Counted from the first letter of the stretch, positions 1 to 8,117 are shown. The stretch: 9,040 bases of DNA from an uncultured Collinsella sp. (GCA_900549335.1 UROJ01000055.1:1-9040); one strand, 5' to 3'. The notes: a model not told the origin generated them from the sequence alone. Program-made: numbers and translations.

Positions 1-197
1 AGCTCCTCCCCGCCCGTGGCCAAACCGTTAACGATGGGGCGCACCATGTAGGTGCCGGCGAGGCTCGCGATGGCGGCAACGGAGGCGAGCACGCCCACCG
101 CGAGCAACGAGAACTTGGCATGCCCCATGTAGGAGAGCAAACGACGCACCGTGCGCTTGAGGTCGGCCGGACGTGCTTGGGCTGCGGTCTTAGGCAT
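1..197 (-). CDS. ABC exporter half-transporter, second subunit (partial, N-terminus only)
   Basis: Only the first 65 codons are present; the gene leaves the window at base 1. The reading begins MPKTAAQARPADLKRTVRRL and continues into a hydrophobic stretch (about residues 27-48, AKFSLLAVGVLASVAAIASL) and then a TYMVRPIVNGL segment. This is the usual layout of the first transmembrane helix of a type IV (B-family) ABC exporter with fused membrane and ATPase domains. The ATG lies inside the end of the preceding ABC gene, whose TAA is within ATGCCTAA, so the two overlap by 8 bases and are probably translationally coupled. A GGAAGGGGG ribosome binding site precedes the ATG. Tandem half-transporters of this kind usually form a heterodimer. 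The visible part has no ATPase motif, so membership rests on the context and the N-terminal pattern. Confidence 0.8.
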   Translation of the reverse strand, partial: MPKTAAQARPADLKRTVRRLLSYMGHAKFSLLAVGVLASVAAIASLAGTYMVRPIVNGLATGGEE

Positions 198-2019
198 GGC
201 GCTCACCCCCTTCCAAGGGCGATTCGCTGGGGACGGAAGAAAACGGATCGTTCGCGCAGCCATCGTCGCGGCCTCCGGCGGCGTCCGCGTTCCCCGCAAA
301 CTCCATCTGCGAGGCGTAAATCTCCTGGTAAATGTTGTCGCCCGCTAGCAGTTCCTCGTGCTTGCCCACGCCGTGGACACGACCGTCGTCCAACACCACA
401 ATGCGGTCGGCATCCATGACGCTCGCGATGCGCTGGGCGATGATGAGCACGGTCGTATCGGGAATCCGAGCGATGTGCTCGCGAATCTTAGCGTCGGTCG
501 CCATATCGACCGCGCTGGTGGAGTCATCAAAAATGAGCACGCGCGGATGCTTGAGTAGCGTGCGCGCGATGCACAGGCGTTGCTTCTGGCCACCCGAAAC
601 ACCGGCGCCGCCTTGGCCCAGCTCTCCGTCCAGCCCGCCGATGCGATCAAGGAACTCGTCCACGCACGCCGCGCTGCAAGCCGCGAGGAGCTCATCGTCC
701 GACGCCTGCGGATTGCCCCACTGCAGGTTCTCACGCACGGTGCCCGTGAACAGCACATTCTTTTGCAGCACAATGCCCACGGCGTCGCGTAGGGTCGCGA
801 GGTCGTAGTCGCGCACGTCGCGTCCGCCCACAAGCACGGCACCCTCGGTGGCGTCATACAGGCGCGCGATTAGCTGCACAAGCGAGCTCTTGCCCGAACC
901 CGTGCCGCCGAGGATGCCCACCGTCGAGCCGCTCTCGATGCGAAGGTCGATATGCTCGAGCACGTCCTCGGCTGCATCCGCGCGGTATTTAAAGGAAACG
1001 TCGCGAAACTCGATACTGCCGTCCGCTGGTGCCGCAATCGCGAGGTCTCCCGCAGGGTTGGCGATAAAGGGCTCCTCATCGAGCACCTCTGCGATACGGC
1101 CCACACTCGTGAGAGCGCGCGTGAGCAGCAAAAACACGTTGGAAATCATCATGAGCGAGTTCATGATCAGCAGCACGTAGCTCATAAAGCCCGTGAGCGA
1201 GCCCACGCCCAAGCGACCTTCGATGATCATGCGGCCGCCAATCCACAGGATCGAGAGCGCAGCCACGTACATCGAGAGTTGGAACACCGGCAGGTTGAGC
1301 ACAGCGTTGCCAAAGGTCTTGGTCGCCGTGCTGGCGAGCTCGGTATTGACGGTGTCGAACTTGTCGCACTCGTGCTCGGCGCGCACATAAGCCCTCACGG
1401 CGCGCACGGCGGTAAGGTCCTCTTGCACCACGCCGTTGAGGTGGTCCATCGAGGTCTGGAGTTGGCGGTAGAGCGGGCTCACGCGCACGGTAATGATACC
1501 GAGCACGATGGCGAGCATCGGCAGAATGACGGCAAAGACCGCCGCGAGCTCGCGCGAGAGCGCAAAGGCGTAGACGAGGCCCATGACCAGATTTACCGGC
1601 CCGCGCACCATGGGGCGGAAGCCGTTGCCTACGGCGTTTTGAATCACGGTGATGTCGGTGGTCATGCGAGTGACAAGCGAGCTCGTCTCGTATTCATCGA
1701 GATTGCCGAAGGCGAGGGTCTGGATCTTGCGATACTCGGCCTCGCGCAGGTTAGCGCCCAGCCCCGAGGCGACGCGAGCAGACGTGCGTGCATAGCCCAA
1801 GCCAAGTACCAGCGAACATGCGGCGCATGCCAACATATACGTGCCCTGCAACAGCATGTAGTTGATGTCGCCCGCGGGCACGCCCACGTCGATGATATTT
1901 GCCATGATGACCGGGATAAACAGCTCGAGCGCCGTTTCGGCCGTCACAAAGAGCACGCCGAGCATGGCATCGCGGCGGTATGCCCCCAGATAGGAAAACA
2001 GAATCTTGAGATTGCGCAC
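190..2019 (-). CDS. ABC exporter half-transporter (membrane + ATPase domains) with degenerate ATPase site
   Basis: A 609-aa fused half-transporter of the multidrug/lipid exporter type (MdlB/YheI-like), acting in the cytoplasmic membrane. Residues about 16-300 form the six-helix membrane domain. The nucleotide-binding domain spans about 336-575, with Walker A GGTGSGKSS at 371-379, Q-loop Gln419, signature VSGGQKQR at 474-481 and Walker B VLIFDD at 494-499. The catalytic Glu position is Asp499, and the switch-loop His is Gln529 (IIAQR). Both changes are known from the inactive-site subunit of heterodimeric exporters such as TM287/288 and BmrCD. The start is GTG at 2019: an in-frame TGA lies 9 bases further upstream (2026-2028), and the nearby ATG at 2029 is in another frame. 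A GGGGGAT stretch upstream may serve as ribosome binding site. The tail after about residue 572 is hydrophilic and variable-looking. The overlapping second half-transporter follows. The substrate cannot be read from the sequence; drug export is an inference from the neighbouring MATE/MerR genes. Confidence 0.93.
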   Translation of the reverse strand: MRNLKILFSYLGAYRRDAMLGVLFVTAETALELFIPVIMANIIDVGVPAGDINYMLLQGTYMLACAACSLVLGLGYARTSARVASGLGANLREAEYRKIQTLAFGNLDEYETSSLVTRMTTDITVIQNAVGNGFRPMVRGPVNLVMGLVYAFALSRELAAVFAVILPMLAIVLGIITVRVSPLYRQLQTSMDHLNGVVQEDLTAVRAVRAYVRAEHECDKFDTVNTELASTATKTFGNAVLNLPVFQLSMYVAALSILWIGGRMIIEGRLGVGSLTGFMSYVLLIMNSLMMISNVFLLLTRALTSVGRIAEVLDEEPFIANPAGDLAIAAPADGSIEFRDVSFKYRADAAEDVLEHIDLRIESGSTVGILGGTGSGKSSLVQLIARLYDATEGAVLVGGRDVRDYDLATLRDAVGIVLQKNVLFTGTVRENLQWGNPQASDDELLAACSAACVDEFLDRIGGLDGELGQGGAGVSGGQKQRLCIARTLLKHPRVLIFDDSTSAVDMATDAKIREHIARIPDTTVLIIAQRIASVMDADRIVVLDDGRVHGVGKHEELLAGDNIYQEIYASQMEFAGNADAAGGRDDGCANDPFSSVPSESPLEGGERHA

Positions 2020-2060
2020 GCAGGTTCATCCCCCATCAAACGTTGTTCGCAAACCCACGT

Positions 2061-2088
2061 ATTATGGCGCGCCGTGCAGCGGTGTCAA
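2061..2088 (-). promoter_or_regulatory. Promoter of the ABC exporter operon
   Basis: Read on the minus strand, a perfect -35 TTGACA (2088-2083) is followed by a 16-base spacer and CATAAT (2066-2061, five of six matches to the -10 consensus). Transcription would start near 2054, leaving a leader of about 35 bases before the GTG at 2019. The match is good and the position fits. A 12-bp perfect palindrome lies just upstream at 2096-2107. Confidence 0.65.
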
Positions 2089-2095
2089 GTGTTCC

Positions 2096-2107
2096 GAAAT
2101 CGATTTC
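2096..2107. promoter_or_regulatory. Perfect 12-bp palindrome, possible operator
   Basis: GAAATCGATTTC is a perfect inverted repeat in the divergent region, ending 8 bases upstream of the -35 box of the ABC promoter. The position suits an activator or repressor site for the ABC operon. A 12-bp palindrome can occur by chance and no regulator can be assigned, so this is only a candidate. Confidence 0.25.
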
Positions 2108-2208
2108 TGTAAGGTTGGCGCAGGCACCAAGCTTGCAGGGCGCGCCTCCGTATTCAATTAGAAATAAACGCGAGCGTGACTTTTTTCGCCCCACTGCCGA
2201 CACAAACC

Positions 2209-2244
2209 TTGACTCTACAATCGTCGTAGGATTTTCACTACACT
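2209..2244 (+). promoter_or_regulatory. MerR-type promoter/operator upstream of the MATE pump gene
   Basis: A -35 TTGACT (2209-2214) is followed by an imperfect palindrome inside the spacer (CTAC at 2215-2218, GTAG at 2226-2229, centred at 2222). The best-placed -10-like hexamer, TTCACT at 2234-2239, lies 19 bases from the -35. MerR-family activators characteristically bind a dyad between -35 and -10 boxes separated by 19-20 bases and untwist the DNA when they bind ligand. Multidrug members such as BmrR, Mta and TipA use sites beginning TTGACTCT or similar. The regulator gene at 3684 is in the same predicted transcript, so this would be an autoregulated promoter. The -10 is weak (3 of 6), as is usual for promoters that need such an activator. 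TACACT at 2239-2244 is a better hexamer but too far away (24-base spacer). Confidence 0.55.
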
Positions 2245-2281
2245 GGTACGTAAACGAACCAAGCCAGAAAGTGCCCCGCCC

Positions 2282-3628
2282 ATGGAACACGACCTCACAC
2301 GCGGCAATGTCCTTAAGACCATCGCGGTCTTTGCCCTGCCCTATATGCTCTCGTACTTTTTACAGATGCTCTACGGCATGGCCGACCTGTACATGATGGG
2401 GCAGTTTAGCGGCGCCGCCGGTATCACCGCCGTGGGCAACGGCGCGCAGACGCTCTATATCATCACTGTGACGCTCGTTGGCCTGGCCATGGGAACGACG
2501 GTCATCGTCGGCCATGCCGTGGGTTCGCGCCGGTTTGACCGCGCCGAGACCGCCATCGGCAATACCATCACGCTCTTTATGGGCGTCTCGGTGGTGCTGG
2601 CAGCCATCTTGCTCGCGCTGTGCCCGCAGATCGTGGCACTCATTGGCACGCCGGCCGAGGCGGTCGAAGGCACCGCCGCCTACCTGCGCATTTGCTTTGT
2701 AGGCATTCCGTTTATCGCCGCGTACAACATTCTTTCGGCCATCTTTCGCGGGCTGGGCGATTCGCGCTCGCCCATGTACGTGATTGGCGTGGCGTGCATC
2801 ATTAATATCGCGCTTGATTTTCTGTTTATCGGCCACATGGGGCTCGGCCCCATGGGCGCGGCGCTCGGCACGGTCATCGCGCAGACGGCGAGCGTGGCCC
2901 TCGCGCTCGTGTGGCTCAAGAGCCGTCGCACAAACATCCACGTTAAGCGCAGCGACCTGCGCCCCCAGCCCGAGGTACTCGGCAGCATTCTTAAGATCGG
3001 CGTGCCCGTGGCCGTGCAGGACGGCTGCATCCAGGTGGCGTTTATGTTTATCACCGTCATCGCCAACCACCGAGGGCTCGTCGACGCCGCCGCCGTGGGC
3101 CTGGTCGAAAAGATGATCAGCTTTTTGTTCATTGTGCCGAGTTCCATGGGTGCCACCGTCAGCGCGCTCACGGCGCAAAACGCCGGCGCGGGCAAGGGCG
3201 ACCGCGCGCGTCAGGTGCTCAAGGACGCCATGACCATCTCGGTCGTGTACGGTTGCCTGATCACGATGCTGATGTGGCTGGTAGCACCGGCGTTTATCGG
3301 CTTTTTTGCCAAGGACGCTGCAGTAGTCGCCGCCGGTACCGGCTATATGCACAGTTATATTTTCGACGCAATCTTTGCCGGCATCCACATTTGCTTTAGC
3401 GGCTTTTTCGCTGCATACGGCAAGAGCTACATCGGCTTTGCGCACAACGTGCTGGCCGTGGCGCTCATTCGCGTGCCGGGCGCGTGGCTGCTGTCGAACG
3501 CCTATTCCGACACTCTGTTTCCCATGGGCATCGCCTCGCCGTGCGGTTCAATTCTGTCGGCGGTCATCTGTGTTGTCGCGTTTACCGTACTCAACCGGCG
3601 CGGGGCTTTTGACAAGCTGGCGGCCTAG
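2282..3628 (+). CDS. MATE-family multidrug/cation antiporter
   Basis: A 448-aa integral membrane protein of the MATE (MatE, NorM/DinF/MepA-like) family, which exports organic cations and drugs in exchange for Na+ or H+. The length is typical and about 12 hydrophobic segments can be seen in two halves. Family hallmarks are the N-terminal LPYMLSYFLQMLYGMADLYM (residues 19-38), FRGLGDSRSP followed by INIALDFLFI in the first half (155-183), and the second-half SALTAQNAGAGKGDRARQ (294-311). The start is ATG at 2282; the Shine-Dalgarno is weak (AGAAAG about 10 bases upstream), but the N-terminus MEHDLTRGNVLK begins just where relatives begin. It is transcribed away from the ABC exporter and followed after 55 bases by a MerR regulator likely to control it. 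The transported compound and the coupling ion cannot be told from the sequence. Confidence 0.93.
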   Translation: MEHDLTRGNVLKTIAVFALPYMLSYFLQMLYGMADLYMMGQFSGAAGITAVGNGAQTLYIITVTLVGLAMGTTVIVGHAVGSRRFDRAETAIGNTITLFMGVSVVLAAILLALCPQIVALIGTPAEAVEGTAAYLRICFVGIPFIAAYNILSAIFRGLGDSRSPMYVIGVACIINIALDFLFIGHMGLGPMGAALGTVIAQTASVALALVWLKSRRTNIHVKRSDLRPQPEVLGSILKIGVPVAVQDGCIQVAFMFITVIANHRGLVDAAAVGLVEKMISFLFIVPSSMGATVSALTAQNAGAGKGDRARQVLKDAMTISVVYGCLITMLMWLVAPAFIGFFAKDAAVVAAGTGYMHSYIFDAIFAGIHICFSGFFAAYGKSYIGFAHNVLAVALIRVPGAWLLSNAYSDTLFPMGIASPCGSILSAVICVVAFTVLNRRGAFDKLAA

Positions 3629-3665
3629 CGAGGCGACGCAGGCCTAGCGCCTCTCCCCTGTTTTT
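3622..3665 (+). other. Short hairpin and 9-bp direct repeat between MATE and merR
   Basis: GGCCTAGCG occurs twice, at 3622-3630 (containing the MATE stop codon) and 3641-3649. GAGGCG (3630-3635) can pair with CGCCTC (3648-3653) around a 12-base loop, and TGTTTTT follows at 3659-3665. This resembles a weak intrinsic terminator or attenuator, but the stem has only 6 bp and the T-run is 5 bases away from it. If it works, it would lower merR expression relative to the pump rather than separate the genes fully, since no clear promoter for merR is seen. Confidence 0.3.
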
Positions 3666-3669
3666 ACCG

Positions 3670-3676
3670 AAAGGAG
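3670..3676 (+). promoter_or_regulatory. Ribosome binding site deciding the GTG start of the merR gene
   Basis: AAAGGAG lies 7 bases before GTG at 3684, so this GTG is preferred over the in-frame ATG at 3693, for which the spacing would be 16 bases. Confidence 0.75.
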
Positions 3677-3683
3677 CGGTCCT

Positions 3684-4532
3684 GTGACCGACATGCCAAG
3701 TGAACACACCGAGGGCCTGCTCCGCATTGGCGAGGTGGCGCGCCTGCTCAATTTGAGCGTGGGCACACTGCGCCATTACGAACAGATGGGGCTATTGGAG
3801 CCGGCGTATGTCGATCCGGCGAGTGGGTACCGCTACTACGGAACGCGACAGCTCTCCACGCTCAACACCATCGGCAACTTGCGCGTTCTCGACCTGCCGT
3901 TGGCGCAAATTCGTGAGTTTGTCACTGCGCGCGATATGGATTTGATGCAACGGCAACTGACCAAGCAACAGGGGTTAATTGAGCACAAGCGGCGTGAGCT
4001 GGAGCGCATGTCGCGCAAGATTGACCAGCGGCTTGCCTTGCTTCATGGCGCTTTGAATGCTGATCTTGACACCATTAGCGAAATTGAGGAACCCGAACTT
4101 CGCTGCGCCACGCTGCACGAGCGCGTCAATCCCACCGACGCCTATTCGCTGGGATGGCATATCCGCCAGCTTCAGCAGGGACAGCACGAAACCTTTGCCT
4201 ATCTTGGCAATCTGGGTGTGGGCATCGCTCCCGAACGCCTGGCCGCCGGTGACTTTGATGGCTACGACGAGGTCTTTCTGCTGCTCGATGACACCGATGA
4301 TTACTTGGGTGACGTTGAGACGCGACCTGCCGCGCACTGCCTGACCATAAGCTTCCGCGGCACGCACGGGCAAGCAGCCCCACGCTACGAGCAACTGCTC
4401 GGCTATATGCGCAAACACGGACTGGTCCCCGCCGGGCCCTCGCGCGAGATCGCCCTCATCGATGACATCATCAGCGATGATCCGGCAACCTACGTAACGC
4501 AGATCACGGTGCCCGTTGCCCCAGCAAAGTAA
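3684..4532 (+). CDS. MerR-family transcriptional regulator with GyrI-like effector domain
   Basis: A 282-aa regulator of the multidrug-responsive MerR type (BmrR/BltR/TipA-like). Residues 12-80 form the winged helix-turn-helix: RIGEVARLLNLSVGTLRHYE, then GLL and the wing GYRYY at 48-52. A dimerising coiled coil runs about 83-122 (RQLTKQQGLIEHKRRELERM). Residues about 132-278 form a ligand-binding domain of the GyrI-like/SOUL type, ending in IDDIISDDPATYVTQITVPV, a common ending of that domain. The start is GTG at 3684, with AAAGGAG (3670-3676) 7 bases before it; an internal ATG at 3693 has no such site. It lies 55 bases after the MATE gene and probably shares its transcript. Its expected target is the long-spacer promoter at 2209-2244. 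No metal-binding Cys pattern of CueR, ZntR or MerR is present, which favours an organic ligand. Confidence 0.92.
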   Translation: MTDMPSEHTEGLLRIGEVARLLNLSVGTLRHYEQMGLLEPAYVDPASGYRYYGTRQLSTLNTIGNLRVLDLPLAQIREFVTARDMDLMQRQLTKQQGLIEHKRRELERMSRKIDQRLALLHGALNADLDTISEIEEPELRCATLHERVNPTDAYSLGWHIRQLQQGQHETFAYLGNLGVGIAPERLAAGDFDGYDEVFLLLDDTDDYLGDVETRPAAHCLTISFRGTHGQAAPRYEQLLGYMRKHGLVPAGPSREIALIDDIISDDPATYVTQITVPVAPAK

Positions 4533-4625
4533 GAACCGCCCGGACAGGCATGAAGTGCAGCTCAGCTAACGAGCGTCGGCTACAGGAAAACTACCATGTC
4601 GAGGGCAGTCCCCGATATGGCGGTT

Positions 4626-5048
4626 TTACTCCTCCGGAATCGGAAACGCCCGGATGAACTCTGCGGGCGAGAAGGTCTTGATAGTCGAGCGTACAAAAGC
4701 GGCGCGATCGCGCGTGATGATAAAGTCCACACCGGCACGCTCTGCCATCGCACGGATACAGCCGTCCTCGAAGTCCGGCTCATCGGAATAGGCGGAGGTA
4801 AAACAAGCTACTTGGTCGAGAGGCTCTACCGAGTAGCTCTTAAGGCAGTCGCGCACCACATCGCGGGCGCGCGCCTCGCCGGCCTGTTTAGTGAGAATGT
4901 AATACGTGTCCTTGAGAGAACAGGCCGAAACAACGCCCTCGATAAGCCCCACGTCGACGAGCCCCTTGATCGTTTGCGCCGCTGCGTGCTCCGGCCGGCC
5001 CGGAAGCACGCAATCGAGCATAAAATTGGTATCGAGAAATACCCTCAT
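4626..5048 (-). CDS. PIN-domain (PIN_3 type) toxin/ribonuclease of a type II TA module
   Basis: A 140-aa PIN-domain protein, the usual length of a VapC-like toxin. PIN domains are Mg2+-dependent ribonucleases with clustered acidic residues. Visible are LDTNFMLD (Asp6, Asp12), a central VSACSLKDTYYILTK (Asp47, where classical VapC often has Glu), DFEDGC (Asp92, Glu94, Asp95) and ITRD (Asp114), followed by TFSPAEFI near the C-terminus. The S-A-x-S-L-x-D-x-Y-Y-I-L pattern and the P-x-E-F ending are those of the PIN_3 family rather than of classical VapC. The ATG overlaps the antitoxin stop as ATGA, giving translational coupling, and AGGGAG lies upstream. Its end faces the end of the merR gene, 93 bases away. 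The toxin role is inferred from family and gene pairing. Confidence 0.88.
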   Translation of the reverse strand: MRVFLDTNFMLDCVLPGRPEHAAAQTIKGLVDVGLIEGVVSACSLKDTYYILTKQAGEARARDVVRDCLKSYSVEPLDQVACFTSAYSDEPDFEDGCIRAMAERAGVDFIITRDRAAFVRSTIKTFSPAEFIRAFPIPEE

Positions 5049-5437
5049 AGGTAGCGCTCCCTCGCGACGCGCTTTTCATCTTCAACCGTCATCGTATCGA
5101 GCGGCGTTCCCTTTGGCATTTTAGCCACGATATCGAGATACTCCTGGTAGTCCTCATCCTCCGCGAGCATCTCGCGAATCTCCTTCCAGGTGATCTTGGG
5201 ATGCCACATCGTACCCACGTCGCGCTTGGTCTTGCCCGTGCCGCGCGTCGGCTTTGCGCCCCCGCGCTCCTGGGCAGCGTCATATTCCACCGCAACTGGG
5301 CCTTGATAGTCGAGCGGCACGATCTTGAACAACGGCTTGCTCCGCTTGAAGACCACAACCTCCTCGCCCTCATTGGCAACCCTTTCGGCCACCTGCGTAA
5401 GGTTTTGGCGCAGTTCCGAAAACGCGACGGTAACCAT
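5045..5437 (-). CDS. Phd/YefM-family antitoxin with extended C-terminus
   Basis: A 130-aa protein. Residues 1-45 (MVTVAFSELRQNLTQVAERV, then EEVVVFKRSKPLFKIVPL) fit the Phd/YefM DNA-binding fold. Typical Phd antitoxins have about 75-95 residues; here a basic linker (about 60-75, KPTRGTGKTKRD) leads to a charged C-terminal part with ITWKEIREMLAEDEDYQEYL and a last helix VEDEKRVARERY that may contact the toxin. The ATG at 5437 is chosen because GAGAGGAG lies 5 bases upstream; an in-frame ATG at 5455 would add six residues, would cover that site and has none of its own. It overlaps the PIN toxin by four bases. The antitoxin and its complex with toxin probably repress the operon by binding the palindrome at 5473-5504. 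Confidence 0.87.
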   Translation of the reverse strand: MVTVAFSELRQNLTQVAERVANEGEEVVVFKRSKPLFKIVPLDYQGPVAVEYDAAQERGGAKPTRGTGKTKRDVGTMWHPKITWKEIREMLAEDEDYQEYLDIVAKMPKGTPLDTMTVEDEKRVARERYL

Positions 5438-5442
5438 AACGG

Positions 5443-5450
5443 CTCCTCTC
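5443..5450 (-). promoter_or_regulatory. Ribosome binding site deciding the antitoxin start
   Basis: GAGAGGAG on the minus strand sits 5 bases before ATG at 5437. It lies inside the longer reading that would start at 5455, which argues for the shorter, 130-aa protein. Confidence 0.75.
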
Positions 5451-5470
5451 AACATATATCTTCACTGTCA

Positions 5471-5504
5471 AGTATACACGTTAATGTTAATGTTTACGTG
5501 CATA
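5471..5504 (-). promoter_or_regulatory. TA operon promoter with overlapping palindromic operator
   Basis: Bases 5473-5504 form an imperfect palindrome with 12 of 16 base pairs matching. The arms on the plus strand are TATACACGT (5473-5481) and ACGTGCATA (5496-5504), and the centre is TTAA. On the minus strand the left arm overlaps TATACT (5476-5471), a good -10 box, with transcription starting near 5464 and a leader of about 27 bases. No convincing -35 box is seen 16-18 bases upstream. A dyad over the core promoter is what is expected of an autoregulated Phd-type toxin-antitoxin operon. The region is clearly richer in A and T than its surroundings. Confidence 0.55.
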
Positions 5505-5511
5505 AGAACCA

Positions 5512-5538
5512 CCACAGTAGGGACAATCCCCGTTGTGG
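5512..5538. repeat. Imperfect palindrome, REP-like intergenic hairpin
   Basis: CCACA (5512-5516) pairs with TGTGG (5534-5538), and GGGA (5520-5523) pairs with TCCC (5527-5530) around a CAA loop, all centred on 5525. Between the two stems lie two G-T wobble positions and one mismatch. No T-run follows on either strand, so a terminator is unlikely. It lies in the otherwise featureless stretch 5505-5644 between the ligA terminator and the TA promoter. It may be a dispersed intergenic repeat, which one window cannot show. Confidence 0.35.
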
Positions 5539-5644
5539 GGTCCCCTGCCCTGCATGAATCCCTATCGCTCCGGGACGACACCGGTCCGCAGGATCGCCCT
5601 CAGCAACCTGCGCGACGCAGACCACAATGCCCGCCGATCCATCC

Positions 5645-5680
5645 AAATAAAAACCTCCCGGAAAGCGTTTCCGGGAGGTT
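5645..5680 (-). terminator. Rho-independent terminator of ligA
   Basis: A 13-bp perfect stem (5652-5664 with 5668-5680; AACCTCCCGGAAA on the plus strand) closes a 3-base loop. On the minus strand it is followed by TTTTATTT (5651-5645 and the last stem bases), a classical intrinsic terminator 22 bases after the ligA stop codon. Confidence 0.92.
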
Positions 5681-5702
5681 ATTCAATTTGATTATCGATG
5701 TC

Positions 5703-7964
<2,262 letters not shown>

Positions 7965-8036
7965 CTAGAGTACCACCGGTCGCAACGGGGCCGAATAGCC
8001 CTTTCGAACCGCACCGAATCGGCAGCCGCCAGACCG

Positions 8037-8058
8037 GGGTTGATCGCGCGATCAAACC
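8037..8058. promoter_or_regulatory. Long near-perfect palindrome upstream of ligA, possible operator
   Basis: TTGATCGCGCGATCAA (8040-8055) is a perfect 16-bp palindrome, extended by GG (8037-8038) and CC (8057-8058) beyond one mismatched position on each side. It lies about 106 bases upstream of the ligA start. No good -35/-10 pair was found for ligA between it and the gene: TACTCT at 7972-7967 is a possible -10, with only a poor -35. It could be a protein binding site or a small hairpin. Confidence 0.35.
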
Positions 8059-8070
8059 ATGCCCTAGCCA

Positions 8071-8117
8071 TTTCTTATTGATCCGTTTTCCTCCGTCCCC
8101 AACGGATCAATAAGAAA
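8071..8117. repeat. 17-bp perfect inverted repeat abutting the htrA terminator
   Basis: TTTCTTATTGATCCGTT (8071-8087) is perfectly complementary to AACGGATCAATAAGAAA (8101-8117), with a 13-base loop rich in pyrimidines on the plus strand. The right arm touches the terminator hairpin with no gap (8117/8118) and includes that terminator's T-run. It may strengthen termination, may stabilise the 3' end of the htrA transcript, or may be a dispersed repeat. The arms are A/T-rich, unlike the neighbouring genes. Confidence 0.7.

Noticed and set aside
952..2112. A 386-codon open frame on the plus strand opposite the ABC exporter
   Set aside because: It is the antisense shadow of a well-supported ABC gene, is rich in His, Arg, Val and Ala, and has no domain or ribosome binding site.
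2066..2146. GGCGCGCC twice in the divergent region (2066-2073 and 2139-2146)
   Set aside because: A short GC palindrome expected fairly often in such DNA; there is no further symmetry around the two copies.
2216..2221. TACAAT as a -10 box for the MATE gene
   Set aside because: It is a good hexamer, but no -35 lies 16-18 bases upstream, and it falls within the spacer dyad of the better-fitting MerR-type promoter.
2036..2290. An 84-codon minus-strand open frame across the divergent region
   Set aside because: It covers both predicted promoters, has no similarity that I recognise and no clear ribosome binding site.
2360..3445. A 361-codon open frame on the minus strand opposite the MATE gene
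   Set aside because: The strand with MATE motifs and hydrophobic helices is clearly the coding one. This frame is highly charged and featureless.
4534..4625. AACCGCC (4534-4540) pairing with GGCGGTT (4619-4625) between the convergent merR and toxin genes as a shared terminator
   Set aside because: The loop would be 78 bases and the inner structure is weak, so I cannot support a terminator. No other strong hairpin with a T-run is present in this gap.
4596..5054. A 152-codon plus-strand open frame opposite the PIN toxin
   Set aside because: The minus-strand protein has the PIN acidic motifs and is coupled to the antitoxin. This is its shadow.
5453..5455. ATG at 5455 as the antitoxin start
   Set aside because: The strong GAGAGGAG site lies downstream of it and 5 bases before ATG 5437, so the shorter product is favoured.
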